A DNA stretch of 64,000 nt from Mactra quadrangularis (lineage: Eukaryota > Mollusca > Bivalvia > Venerida > Mactridae). Positions 34,619 to 45,695 of this stretch are shown piece by piece. Each line of letters starts with the position of its first letter. Within the stretch, counting starts at the first letter, position 1. Location: contig CM046294.1 in the NCBI GenBank assembly GCA_025267735.1, forward strand, positions 22,874,162 to 22,938,161. The letters are read 5' to 3'. A model generated the notes under the pieces. It searched no databases. It was not told the origin of the DNA and was given only the letters and a program-made list of their open reading frames with translations. The position numbers and the translations under genes were made by a program.

Positions 34619-35800
34619 GTAATTACATTACGGTTTCTGGCCACTGGAATGAGTTAAAAGTCATTACAATATTCATTTCGAGTGGCACATAACACCATCT
34701 CTCTCTTTGCACCAGAGGTATGCCGAGCCATATACGAAGAATATAAAGAAGAAGTGTTCGTTCTTCCTACTAACCCAGAACAATGGCTTGAAGTTGCGAA
34801 AGCGTTCAGTAACCGCTGGAAGTTTCCTCATGCATGTGGAGCGATTGACGGAAAACACATCGCAATAAAAAAACCACATCTTTCTGGGAGCGAGTTTTTT
34901 AACTACAAAGGTTTTTGTTCAATTGCACTGTTAGGATTAGTAGATGCTGAATACAAGTTTCTGTGGGCGAGTGTTGGTAGCAACGGATCAGCGTCTGATG
35001 CTGGTATTTTCAATGAATCGTCCCTACGTGGTGCTCTAGAGGACAACACCATCGGGTTTCCGTCTTCTGAACCCTTTCGACACGAAGACAAAGATATTCC
35101 GTACTTCGTTCTAGGTGACGACGATTTCCCATTAAGAACCTGGCTTATGAAACCATATGCAATGAGAGGAATGACAAATGCCCAGAGGGTGTTCAATTAC
35201 AGACTGTCCCAGGCCAGACGTGTTGTTGAGAACGCTTTTTGTTTATTGGCCTTCCCCTTTCCCATTCCTTTTGGTGGCATAATGAATTAATACCTTTCTC
35301 TTCGTAATCAGAAGACTGAATGACGTTTTTGGCGCGAACAATACGAATACTATTTATACAGGGTTGGTTCTTACTTTTCGCAAAGCAGCCGTGAGATTGT
35401 CGTACGTTGTTCTTACGTTCTTCGTACGTTTCGCAGCCGACTCACGACAAACCTTGACCGAAATGAGGGCGTCGCAGGACAGTCGCAAGATGCCCGTACG
35501 GCTGTCGCACAATCTTAGCAAGACAAACGTACGAAAAAGATTCTATAACTGACGTGCGACTGTCTCAAGAATGACGTACGGCTGTCGTACGGCAGCCACA
35601 CGACTGTCTTGCGGAGTCCAAAAATCGCATAGAGATCGCAAGAAAAATAAACATGTTGAAAATTTGACTTGCGACGTCTACGACGATGCGATCACCTGAA
35701 AAAAACGCACGACTGTCTTGCGGCGTTCGTACGAAGTTCTGCGATTTTTCAGAAAATGTTGTCGTACGGCTGCCGCAAGCGTCATGTGAAATAGACTTTA

Positions 35801-37402
35801 ACGGAGATTGGTTTTACAGTAGATAATTAAAAAATATCCTAACTTAAAAGGACCAAAATTTGTCCGGCTTGTCTACTATGTATACACAATGATATTACAA
35901 TGCAAATAATGTCTATATTTAGTTTTGTTAATCGAACATTCTAGAATAATCTTGAATTTACTACATTGTATATGTTTGTTATTTTATATGGATATGTTTC
36001 TACAATATTTCAAAAAGTTTCATGTGTTGTACAATAATCACAGGTCCTGGGTTCAGTCCCTACATTGCATTCATTTAAGTCAGAATAAAAGTTATTTTGT
36101 TATTTCTGGATGTTCATCAAATATAACGCTGAAATAATAGAATTTACATCTATATTTGGATTTAAATTGTGGGATCAGTTATAAATTGGACATTTAACAT
36201 TTAACATTAGATCTACATACTTAATAAAGGTTGTTTTTTTATTTAGATTACATTTTCTGTTTGTAACTTTCAATATATTTCTGTTGTTGAATCAATTTGT
36301 ATTTGTAAAGTATAGTTTGTTGGTGGTTTCATTCTTTTCTGCATTGTAACAAAAACGATTCATGTTTATTATGGGAATGCAAGGTCTACATTTTCATTGT
36401 GACATATTTTTGTATCGTCGTAAAATACATCATATGAATTGGAAGAGGATTATTTTTATAAAATTGTAACTTGATTAATTACATCACACAGGCCTACAAA
36501 CAGGATTCACTTCAATTCTGATGTAAGCGAATTATTAGCTTTAGATACAAGAAGTATTTTTGTTTGATAGTATATCTTTAAAGGTACTCATTTACAGATT
36601 TCAATTTAACTATCAACTTTTTCTGAAACGATCTAAATTGTATGGAAACATTTTTTGAAGCAGAAAAATAGTGTTTTGACAGTGGCAATTTTAGTGCAAA
36701 TGACATACATCTACAAATAATGGTGTTTTAAGTAGTAAAAATCTACTCCGTATGTCACGATACGGACAATTTAGTGCATTTGCAGAGGCGTAGCAAGGGG
36801 TTTTTAATGTGTACGCAGAATTCTAGGGGGTCAAGGGCATGCCATCCCCGAATTTGTTTTTATGTAGATCATCTCAGGAGCGATTTGGTAACTATTCAAA
36901 AAGAGTTTGTATAATTCATACCGGGCACAAATATAGGAAGGCATTCGTACCAATTACCAATCATTTCCAACCAGCGTTCAAGAATTATATAGTCTGGAGG
37001 CAAAGACAAACAACGAATTTAAACCGTAAACTCGACTTACAATTTTAAAGGCAAGTCCCATTGAAACGTAACTTGACAAAATGTTAGTAAAATAATGAGC
37101 AGTTTTGTTTTACATCCCATACCCCCCTCAGGCCTTAGTTTTTATTGCATTTTTGGCGTTTGTGCTTATACGATTTTCTGGACCAATTTGTGCGCAGCTG
37201 CGTACTCTGCGTACTAGTAGCTACGCGCTTGGTTTGTGTGACTTTTATTGTATATTTCGTGCAATCTGTAGGTCAGTTTGTCTTAAAATACTAAGAATTT
37301 TTTTTTCTATTACATACACTGATTGGTATTTTGAGAAAATAGAAAAATCTTAACAAAAGCTGTGAACTAGTACCTTTAAGTGATACACACAATACAGCTT
37401 AC
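35801..37402. other. Intron 1 remainder with possible eroded MITE
   Basis: No exon. CAGAGGCGTAGCAAGGGG near 36,783 and AGTAGCTACGCGCTTG near 37,217 may be the eroded mirrored ends of a CAGAGGCGTAGC-type element, with low certainty. Confidence 0.35.
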
Positions 37403-37722
37403 CTCGGAAACGAGTGTTTGACTTTTGCTTTTATATCCAAAGCTGGAGCATCTTGTTCCGTTAATGGAACACGTTTTATCTGGACACCTCTCGACCTTAA
37501 TTCGAGCCATTTTTTTTCAAAATCAAAACATGACGTCATATTATTGAGTTCTACGTCATAATTGCACCACCATGGCGGCGTTGCAGAAATGATAATCATT
37601 GACATAATGCTAAAACACACCACTATTTTCATGACATGGCTGAGGACATTTATCATAACTTGAAATCTCTCACATCCTCCAAGATCTTCAATGATTTTAT
37701 CAGGGTTTGCAGAACTGGTCAT
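37403..37722 (-). pseudogene. SLC22-like exon 1
   Basis: ATG at 37,722. Reads IIEDLGGCERFQVMIN, then a hydrophobic first membrane segment and ATPPWWC, the usual SLC22 start. After an A8 run the sense continues one frame over as RCPDKTCSINGTRC and SKSQTLVSE, the end of the cysteine-bearing extracellular loop. It is followed by donor GTAAGC. The open frame that continues instead to 37,399 is the shifted one. Confidence 0.7.
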
Positions 37723-37942
37723 AGTGATGATGTTGCTTATTTTTCCTCAGAAATGTGGTGAGGTAGGATTATCTAGCAGTTTGTTTGTCCACTGACTATT
37801 TCGATTCATTGAAACAAGTCTGTCATTTGTTATCTGCAATAGATTGTGTATTGAAATTACCGCCTTACAATAAATATGGAACAATTATAAGAGTTTGGTC
37901 ATCAATATTTACATGTACCTGTGTTTCTTTTTTTACGTAGTA

Positions 37943-38107
37943 CAGTAAAGTTCCGCTATTAAGACCAGCAAAATTCATGGTCTTAATAGCGAAACAGTCT
38001 TATTATAGAGACCCTTTTGTTCACAAATTAAGCATTTGGGTCTTAATAATTGTTAAAATCGCATGAGTTTGAAATGAAAAAGTGGTCTTTATAGCGGAGT
38101 TTTACTG
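37943..38107. mobile_element. pogo/Tigger-like MITE (165 bp)
   Basis: TA on both sides. CAGTAAAGTTCCGCTATTAA and mirrored CAGTAAAACTCCGCTATAAA ends, continuing GACC. CAGTAAA-type ends link it to the 1,318-bp element family only at the first bases. Confidence 0.88.
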
Positions 38108-38132
38108 TATTACATTATATTGATATATATGA

Positions 38133-38300
38133 TTATCGAGCGGTTAAAGCGTTGAACTGGTAATCATTAGATAGCCAGCTCCGCGTTGGTTCGAATCTCA
38201 TTATAACCTACAATGTTGTTAGCTTATTGCTGGGGGACCAGGAAGCAGACTTGAAAGTGATTAATCCAAGTTGTAAGAACTTGTTTCACAATTGAGCTAA
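38133..38300 (+). repeat. tRNA-derived SINE (Ser/Leu-like head)
   Basis: ATCGAGCGGTTAAAGCGTTG (A-box-like) and GGTTCGAATCTC (B-box-like), then GACCAGGAAGCAGACTTGAA and GTGATTAATCCAAG. The copy at 54.59 kb on the other strand shares head and body (ACTGGTAATCATT.GATAGCC, GACCAGGAAGCAGACTTGAA). Confidence 0.75.
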
Positions 38301-39660
38301 AATGAATTGATATAAAACTAGTTAGTGTGGTAAAGTACATGTATATAATTATTGTTTGAATATGATATACTGCAATACTTTTGGTTCATGAGGACAACGC
38401 GCATGTATATTGAAGATGAATACCAATTTGTTATTATCTGTTCACCCTATTCAAATATTCGTAAACTGTATTCATTTAAACGTCATTTGTAATAAAAAAT
38501 AGGCACAACACAAAATATGTACCATAAACGTGGGAGAAGACATTTACAGAAAATGTGTTTCACATAATCGCGGAAGATGATTAATTAAGACAACACTTCG
38601 ATGACCATTGATTATGGTAATTTATGATATAAATTGTTTAGGATAGGTTTAGACAAAACACGAGGATATCATTATCATATATATTCTTAACGAAACTTTT
38701 AAGTACACCGATTTCGATGTTGTCATAAATTTTCATTTTGCAACATTTATGTCCGATCGTTAATGCAAATGTGTACAGGACTATACTGTTGTCTGCTTGC
38801 ATGGTTTTCATGCTTTTTAATTGATGCAAAATTGGTTTTGTTGTGCATGTGCAGAAAAGCGGAAATGCGCACGTTCTTATCGTGCAAAAATCACACGTTT
38901 TCAGTTTTAGTAAAAATCATTACGTTGATATGCACAACGAAAAATCAAATAATGGCTTGAATGTCGCGTCAAGAAGGAGAAATTGCTATAGGTCTTTTGC
39001 CAAACGGTGCGTCATCTGCAGAATATGTCTTCTAATTGCTAATTTGCTGTTCACTCAAAACAAAAAATATTCCCATATCAACCCATGCGCGACAAAAATG
39101 GTTTTGCATTGATAGAGTAGCATGAAAACCATGAAAGCAAAGGTCAGTCATATCCAAATATTTGTTCTTTCGTAACTTATTGATTTGACTACCCGATAAA
39201 ATCGATAATTAATCAGACCCTCCGTTGTTGCGCTCGGTATTGTTCGGAAATTTCCTATATAACACCCTGCTGTGATCATAAATTGATAAAAATGATCAAC
39301 CCCATCAATGTATCACGTGATAGACTCTGCATGACGTCTATTACCAACATTTTATATCTTTTATATTTTCATGTAAGCTAACAAACCACACAATGCGCGG
39401 TAAGAATGAAAATATATTCCTTAAAGTTTTATTTACGTTTCCTTTTATGAACAGAATAAAAATTTATAAACTTTGAGTCATACATATAATTTTCATAACA
39501 CATTGTATGTATTTTCATTTGCAACAGCGTTAGTAAATGTACATATTAATACATGTACTTAAAATAAATATAAATAACAATGATAATTAAAAACATCAAT
39601 CAATATGCATAAAAAATTTACACTTAATAGACGCTATAACTCTGGAAGGCAAATATGAAC
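38300..39660. other. Gene-free stretch
   Basis: Short overlapping frames at 38,638-39,112 have no domain. No element ends recognised. Confidence 0.4.
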
Positions 39661-39663
39661 GCA

Positions 39664-39685
39664 TTCTCGTTCCCAGAGTCTAGTA
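39664..39685 (+). repeat. Single arm of the CTCGTTCCCAGAGTCTAGTA motif
   Basis: CTCGTTCCCAGAGTCTAGTA here is identical to both arms of the 66-bp hairpin at 57,994-58,059, but only one arm is present. It lies 13 bp outside the left end of the foldback element. Confidence 0.8.
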
Positions 39686-39811
39686 AAATTATCAATACCA
39701 GATTGTTATGAACAGAAGAACTCATCAACCATATCAAGCTGGTGAGCGTAAAACTATTGACCTCTGCAGTAGAAGAATCCTCCCATTGAATTTCATGTCC
39801 ATTTGCTGATA

Positions 39812-40100
39812 TTTGTTGTCCATATACGCGTGTGTTGCTGAAATTGAACAAGTCGTCTCGGACTTTTTGTCCTTGAGATGTTTGTTGTCCATATACGCGT
39901 GTCCTGCTGAAATTGAACAAGTCGTCTCGGACTTTTTTGTCCTTGAGATGTTTGTTGTCCATACGCGCGTGTTCTGCTGAAATTGAACAAGTCGTCTCGG
40001 ACTATTCGTCCTTGAGATGTTTGTTGTCCATATACGCGTGTCCTGCTGAAATTAAAAAAGTTGTCTCGGTCTTTTTGTCCTTGAGATGTTTGTTGTTCAA
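39812..40100 (-). repeat. 69-bp minisatellite in the left arm
   Basis: TTTGTTGTCC recurs at 39,812, 39,881, 39,951, 40,020 and (as TTTGTTGTTC) 40,089, giving four full 69-bp units with CTGAAATTGAACAAGTCGTC and TTTTTGTCCTTGAGATG. On the minus strand it stays open with a 23-residue period (QQTSQGQ..VRDDL..FSRTRVYG). Single-base length changes in some units break the frame, arguing against a gene. Confidence 0.9.
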
Positions 40101-40204
40101 TGAAATTCAAAACATTGTGTTGTTTTTTTATTTTTCAAAATAAAATATAAACAAAGGATTGTCCCAACAATGTCGTACCAATTAAATTAACTTTTACGAA
40201 AATT

Positions 40205-43200
40205 TTGAGGACTTGCCATTGTTTGCATTTTGATCTGTCCCCAAACCATTTCGACCCAAACGTTTTTTGGGTATGAAAATATTGAAAGAGACCATTTCGA
40301 CCCAAACATTTTTTTACGAAAATATTGGAGAAAAAATCTTTGTTTACATTTTGATTTGTCCCCGAACTTTTTCGACCCAAACTTTCTTATGTACGAAAAT
40401 ATTTGGGGACGAATCTTTTTTTACATTTTGATTTCCCATACCATTTTGAACCCAAATTTTTTGGTACGAAAATATTGAGGAACGAATCTTAGTTTACATT
40501 TTAATTCGTCCCCAAACATTTTTGACAGCAACTTTTTTGAGTACGAAAATATAAGGGGACGAAATTTTGTTTACATTTCGATTCGTTCCCAAACAATGTG
40601 GACGACGACTTTTGGGTACGAAAATATTGAGGGACGAATACTTTGCATTTTGATTTGTCCCCAAACCATTGGACCCCAACTTTTTTGGGTACGAAAATAT
40701 TGAGGGACGAATCTTTGTTTGCATTTTGATTCGTCCCCAAACCATTTAGACCACAACATTTTTTGGTACGAAAAAAATTGGGGACGAATCTTTGTTTACA
40801 TTTTGATTCGTCCCCGAACTCATTCGATACCAATTTTTTTTGGGTACGAATATATTGAGAGAAGAATATTTGTTTACATTTAATTCGTCCCGAAACCATT
40901 TCGACTCCAACTTTTTGGGTACGAAAATATTGAGGGACGAATCTTGTTTACATTTTGATTCGTTCCCGAACTTATTCGACCCCAACTTTTTCGGGTACGA
41001 AAATATTTGGGGACAAATCTTGTTTACATTTTGATTCGTCCCCGAACTTATTCGACCCCAACTTTTTCGGGTACGAAAATATTTGGGGACGAATTTTGTT
41101 TACATTTTGATTCGTCCCCGAACTTATTCGACCCCAACTTTTTTTGGTTACGAAAGTATTTGGGGACGAATCTTGTTTACATTTTGATTCGTCCCCGAAC
41201 TTATTCGACCTCAACTTTTTTGGGCACGAAAATGTTTGGGGACGATTCTTGTTTACATTTTGATTCGTTCCCGAACTTATTCGACCCCAACTTTTTTTGG
41301 TTACGAAAGTATTTGGGGACGAATCTTGTTTACATTTTGATTCGTCCCCGAACTTATTCGACCCCAACTTTTTTTGGGTACGAAAATATTTGGGGACGAA
41401 TTTTGTTTTAATTTTGATTCCTCCCCAAACCATTTCGACCAAAACTTTTTTGAGTACGGAAATATTTGGGGACGAATTTTGTTTACATTTTGATTCGTCC
41501 ACGAACTTATTCGACCCCAAATTTTTTTGGGTACGAAAATATTTGGGGACGAATCTTGTTTACATATTTATTCGTCCCCGAACTTATTCGACCCCAACTT
41601 TTTTTGGGTACGAAAATATTTGGGGACGAATCTTGTTTACATTTTGATTCGTCCCCGAACTTATTCGATCCCTACTTTGTTTGGGTACGAAAATATTTGG
41701 GGACGAATCTTGTTTACATTTTGATTCGTCCCCAAACCATTTCGACCTCAACTTTTTTTGGGTACGAAAATATTTGGGGACGAATCTTGTTTACATATTT
41801 ATTCGTCCCCGAACTTTTTCGATCCCAATGTTTTTGGGTACGAAAATATTTGGGGACGAAACTTGTTTCCATTTTGATTCGTCCACGAACTTATTCGAAC
41901 CCATTTTTTTGGGTACGAAAATATTTGGGGACGAATCTTGTTTACATATTTATTCGTCCCCAAATTTATTCGACCCCAACTTTTTTTGGGTACGAAAATA
42001 TTTGGGGACGAAACTTGTTTACATTTTGATTCGTCCACGAACTTATTCGAACCCAATTTTTTTAGGTACGAAAATATTTGGGGACGAATCTTGTTAACAT
42101 ATTTATTCGTCCCCGAACTTATTCGCCCCCGACTTTTTTGGGTACGAAAATATTTGGGGACGAATCTTGTTTACATTTAGATTCGTCCCCAAACCAATTC
42201 GACCCCAACTTTTTTTGGGTACGAAAATATTTGGGGACGAATCTTGTTTACATATTTATTCGTCCCCGAACTTATTCGATCCCAATTTTTTTGGGTACGA
42301 AAATATTTGGGGACGAAACTTGTTTACATTTTGATTCGTCCACGAACTTATTCGACCCCGACTTTTTTGGGTACGAAAATATTTGGGGACGAATCTTGTT
42401 TACATTTAGATTCGTCCCCAAACCAATTCGACCCCAACTTTTTTTGGGTACGAAAATATTTGGGGACGAATCTTGTTTACATATTTATTCGTCCCCGAAC
42501 TTATTCGATCCCAATTTTTTTGGGTACGAAAATATTTGGGGACGAAACTTGTTTCTATTTTGATTCGTCCACGAACTTATTCGAACCCAATTTTTTTGGG
42601 TACGAAAATATTTGGGGACGAATCTTGTTTACATATTTATTCGTCCCCGAATTTATTCGACCCCAACTTTTTTTGGGTACGAAAATATTTGGAGACGAAT
42701 CTTGTTTACATTTTGATTCGTCCCCGAACTTATTCGATCCCGACTTTTTTTGGGTACGAAAATATTTGGGGACGAATCTTGTTTACATTTTGATTCGTCC
42801 CCGAACTTATTCGATCCCGACTTTTTTTGGGTACGAAAATATTTGGGGACTAATCTTGTTTACATATTTATTCGTCCCCGAACTTATTCGACCCCAACTT
42901 TTTTGGGGTACGAAAATATTTGGGGACGAATCTTGTTTACATTTTGATTCGTCCTCGAACTTATTCGACCCAAACTTTTTTGGGGTACGAAAATATTTGG
43001 GGACGAATCTTGTTTACATTTTGATTCGTCCTCGAACTTATTCGACCCAAACTTTTTTGGGTACGAAAATATTTGGGGACGAATCTTGTTTACATTTTGA
43101 TTCGTCCTCGAACTTATTCGACCCAAACTTTTTTGGGTACGAAAATATTTGGGGACGAATCTTGTTTACATTTTGATTCGTCCCCGAACTTATTCGACCC

Positions 43201-44560
43201 CAACTTTTTTTGGGTACGAAAATATTTGGGGACGAATCTTGTTTACATATTTATTCGTCCCCGAACTTATTCGATCCCTATTTTGTTTGAGTACGAAAAT
43301 ATTTGGGGACGAATCTTGTTTACATATTTATTCGTCCCCGAACTTATTCGATCCCAATTTTTTTGGGTACGAAACTTGTTTACATTTTGATTCGTCCACG
43401 AACTTATTCGACCCCGACTTTTTTAGGTACGAAAATATTTGGGGACGAATGTTGTTTACATTTAGATTCGTCCCAAAACCAATTCGACCCCAACTTTTTT
43501 TGGGTACGAAAATATTTGGGGACTTATCTTGTTTACATATTTATTCGTCCCCGAACTTTTTCTGTCCCAATTTTTTGGGGTACGAAAATATTTGGGGACG
43601 AAACTTGTTTCCATTTTGATTCGTCCACGAACTTATTCGAACCCAATTTTTTTGGGTACGAAAATATTTGGGGACGAATCTTGTTAACATATTTATTCGT
43701 CCCCGAACTTATTCGACCCCGACTTTTTTGGGTACGAAAATATTTGGAGACGAATCTTGTTTACATTTAGATTCGTCCCCAAACCAATTCGACCCCAACT
43801 TTTTTTGGGTACGAAAATAATTGGGGACGAATCTTGTTTATATATCTATTCGTCCCCGAACTTATTCGATCCCAATTTTTTTGGGTACGAAAATATTTGG
43901 GGACGAAACTTGTTTACATTTTGATTCGTCCACGAACTTATTCGAACCCAATTTTTTTTTGGGTACGAAAATATTTGGGGACGAATCTTGTTTACATATT
44001 TATTCGTCCCCGAATTTATTCGACCCCAACTTTTTTTGGGTACGAAAATATTTGGGGACGAATGTTGTTTACATTTAGATTCGTCCCCAAATCAATTCGA
44101 CCCCAACTTTTTTTGGGTACGAAAATAATTGGGGACGAATCTTGTTTATATATCTATTCGTCCCCGAACTTATTCGATCCCAATTTTTTTGGGTACGAAA
44201 ATATTTGGGGACGAAACTTGTTTACATTTTGATTCGTCCACGAACTTATTCGAACCGAATTTTTTTGGGTACGAAAATATTTGGGGACGAATCTTGTTTA
44301 CATATTTATTCGTCCCCGAATTTATTCGACCCCAACTTTTTTTGGGTACGAAAATATTTGGAGACGAATCTTGTTTATATTTTTATTTGTCCCCGAACTT
44401 ATTCGACTTAAACTTTTTTGGGTACGAATCTTGTTTTTTATTTTGATACGTCCCTAAACCAACTTTATTTGAGTACGAATATATTTGGGGACGAATTTTG
44501 TTTACATTTTGATTCGTCCCCAGACCATTTTGACCCTAACTTCTTTTAGGGACGAAAAAA
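40205..44560. repeat. 77-bp satellite, about 56 copies
   Basis: Unit landmarks: GGGTACGAAAATATTTGGGG, then ACGAATCTTGTTTACATTTT, GATTCGTCCCCGAACTTATT and CGACCCCAACTTTTTTT. GGGGACGAATC and GATTCGTCCCC inside each unit form an 11-bp stem with a 13-base loop. The left-hand units are more divergent; the middle and right are homogeneous, with recurring variants (ACATATTTATTCG, ACATTTAGATTCG, CGTCCACGAAC). Because 77 is not a multiple of 3, one frame cycles through three translations; the 310-codon frame at 42,244 and its neighbours are artefacts of this. Confidence 0.95.
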
Positions 44561-44723
44561 GTTGGATTCGAAATGACTCAGGGATAATTCATGTGGTAAA
44601 CAAAGATTTGTCAATAATATTTTCGTAACAGGAAAAATGTTGAGTTCGAAATTATTATTGAACGAATCCTGTTTGATTTATTTTATGAATAATAAAACAA
44701 CAACACAATTTAATGAATTTACT

Positions 44724-45000
44724 TGGACAACAAACATCTCAAGGACAAACGGTCCGAGATGACTTGTTAAACAACCAGACCAATGTATATCAAGTACATG
44801 AAATTGGACAACAAACATCTCAAGGGCAAAAAGTCCGAGATGACTTGTTAAATTTCAGCAGGACACGCGTATATGGACAACAAACATCTCAAGGACAAAA
44901 AGTCCGAGATGACTTGTTAAATTTCAGCAGGACACGCGTATATGGACAACAAACATCTCAAGGACAAAAAGTCCGAGATGACTTGTTCGAAAAAAATTGG
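44724..45000 (+). repeat. 69-bp minisatellite in the right arm
   Basis: GGACAACAAACATCTC at 44,724, 44,805, 44,874 and 44,943. One unit is 81 bp, the rest 69 bp. It is the mirror of the left-arm units and open on the plus strand with the same 23-residue period (44,713-45,015). The period being a multiple of three explains the openness; coding is not supported. Confidence 0.9.
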
Positions 45001-45109
45001 ACCGAATGTACATAAAACTCATTGGGTGGATTCTTCTACTGCAGAGATCAATAGTTGTACATTCATCATCTTGTCATTCTTGATAAGAACTTCTGTTTAT
45101 AACAATCTG

Positions 45110-45695
45110 AAAAAAACAAAAACAAGAAACATTAACTGAAGTTTGATATTTTGACGGACTATACTAAATATTTTTATTTTTTTTAAGCACAGATTACTGT
45201 ATCAAAACATTATACAAATTTTCTTTACAATCAACGTTGATTTTGTTTAGTCCAATAAAAAAGCATATTCAACACATCAACCAAAGAAAGTTTTTTAACT
45301 ACCCCTTGTAATTACATGCATTACAAGTAAGTTCAAAGAGAAATGTAAAATCATCCTTCTTAACAGTGCTGAGTATGGTAACTAACTACAAAAAGTTCTG
45401 ATTTATTTATAATTATATCATGCTTAAACAGATATGATGTATTAAACTTGCAATCCTCAGTGAACATTCATCTTCTTTTCTTTGGACTGAACAAATTAAA
45501 TGCTGATGTTGGGATTTAAACCAGGCCTATGATTTTGATACAACACCTTCTGTGAATTCAAATGACAAAGTCTAAATCTTAGTCATAATAATTGCTACAC
45601 ATGTATGAGTAGCTAGATTAAATCTTGAAAAAAGTCATGCATAAATACTATGCATAGTAGAATTATAACTAATCATTTCATTTTTTTATTGAATG
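45110..45695. other. Gene-free stretch
   Basis: AT-rich DNA with no exon or element ends. Confidence 0.4.

Larger units (their letters stand above)
33294..35290 (+). pseudogene. Harbinger transposase (HARBI1-like nuclease), two exons, interrupted
   Basis: Exon 1 (33,294-33,583) holds CWWVKPWLERRRLVGQYYTL and FAELFLRVGPRITKYK, typical of the HARBI1/PIF N-terminal region. Donor GTAAGT and acceptor TTTCAG at 34,147 join to RGRACIEPGEKLVIT in frame. A 429-bp hAT MITE splits the next codons; beyond it the sense resumes as LRFLATG, a TAA stop, then FRVAHNTIS. The DDE_Tnp_4 domain follows: GAIDGKHI (first D), GDDDFPL (second D), VVENAFC (E). The end after LLAFPF looks shifted and truncated. The start at 33,294 is favoured over an upstream in-frame ATG because similarity begins near it. 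Confidence 0.85.
32857..35797. mobile_element. PIF/Harbinger DNA transposon, complete ends
   Basis: TTA flanks both sides (32,854-32,856 and 35,798-35,800), the 3-bp duplication expected of Harbinger. Terminal repeats are AGCCTAGTTCACAT and, mirrored, AGTCTATTTCACAT. Both subterminal regions are packed with GTCGTACGA-type strings, likely transposase-binding repeats. One gene, a DDE nuclease, lies between; the usual Myb-like partner is not seen. The copy is dead (see transposase entry). It sits in intron 1 of the SLC22-like pseudogene. Confidence 0.9.
27891..37722 (-). pseudogene. SLC22-like organic cation/anion transporter, disrupted
   Basis: Four exons on the minus strand give the N-terminal two-thirds of an SLC22 major-facilitator protein: membrane segment 1 and the extracellular loop, segments 2 to 4, the intracellular loop and a mid-protein membrane segment. 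Such proteins move organic ions across the plasma membrane. Exon joins agree in frame and meaning (loop end VSE into FNMVCD). There are frameshifts in exons 1 and 2, a stop in exon 2 and two stops in exon 3. Two shifts lie in A/T homopolymers, where assembly errors are common, but the substitutions to stops argue for a true pseudogene. The last membrane segments were not found. Introns are filled by transposons. Confidence 0.65.
39699..45109. mobile_element. 5.4-kb foldback element with nested satellites
   Basis: The left border CAGATTGTTATGAACAGAAG is mirrored at the right border (reverse complement CAGATTGTTATAAACAGAAG). The mirror continues through CTATTGACCTCTGCAGTAGA, through several 69-bp minisatellite units, and on to CAACACAAT.. 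next to the central array. So each arm is about 400-500 bp. The centre is a one-direction 77-bp satellite of about 56 copies. No transposase is recognisable. Long inverted arms with internal tandem units recall Foldback/Galileo elements, but relation is inference; no clear target duplication is readable. Confidence 0.75.

Noticed and set aside
36030..36064. B-box-like GGGTTCAGTCCC as a possible SINE or tRNA
   Set aside because: No A box at tRNA spacing and no SINE body.
42244..43176. 310-codon plus-strand open frame and many neighbours (40.1-44.4 kb)
   Set aside because: Translation of a 77-bp satellite cycling through three frames; similar frames exist on both strands and no domain is present.
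44713..45015. 100-codon repeat-protein gene
   Set aside because: A 69-bp minisatellite is a multiple of three, so it stays open by period; left-arm units break the frame.
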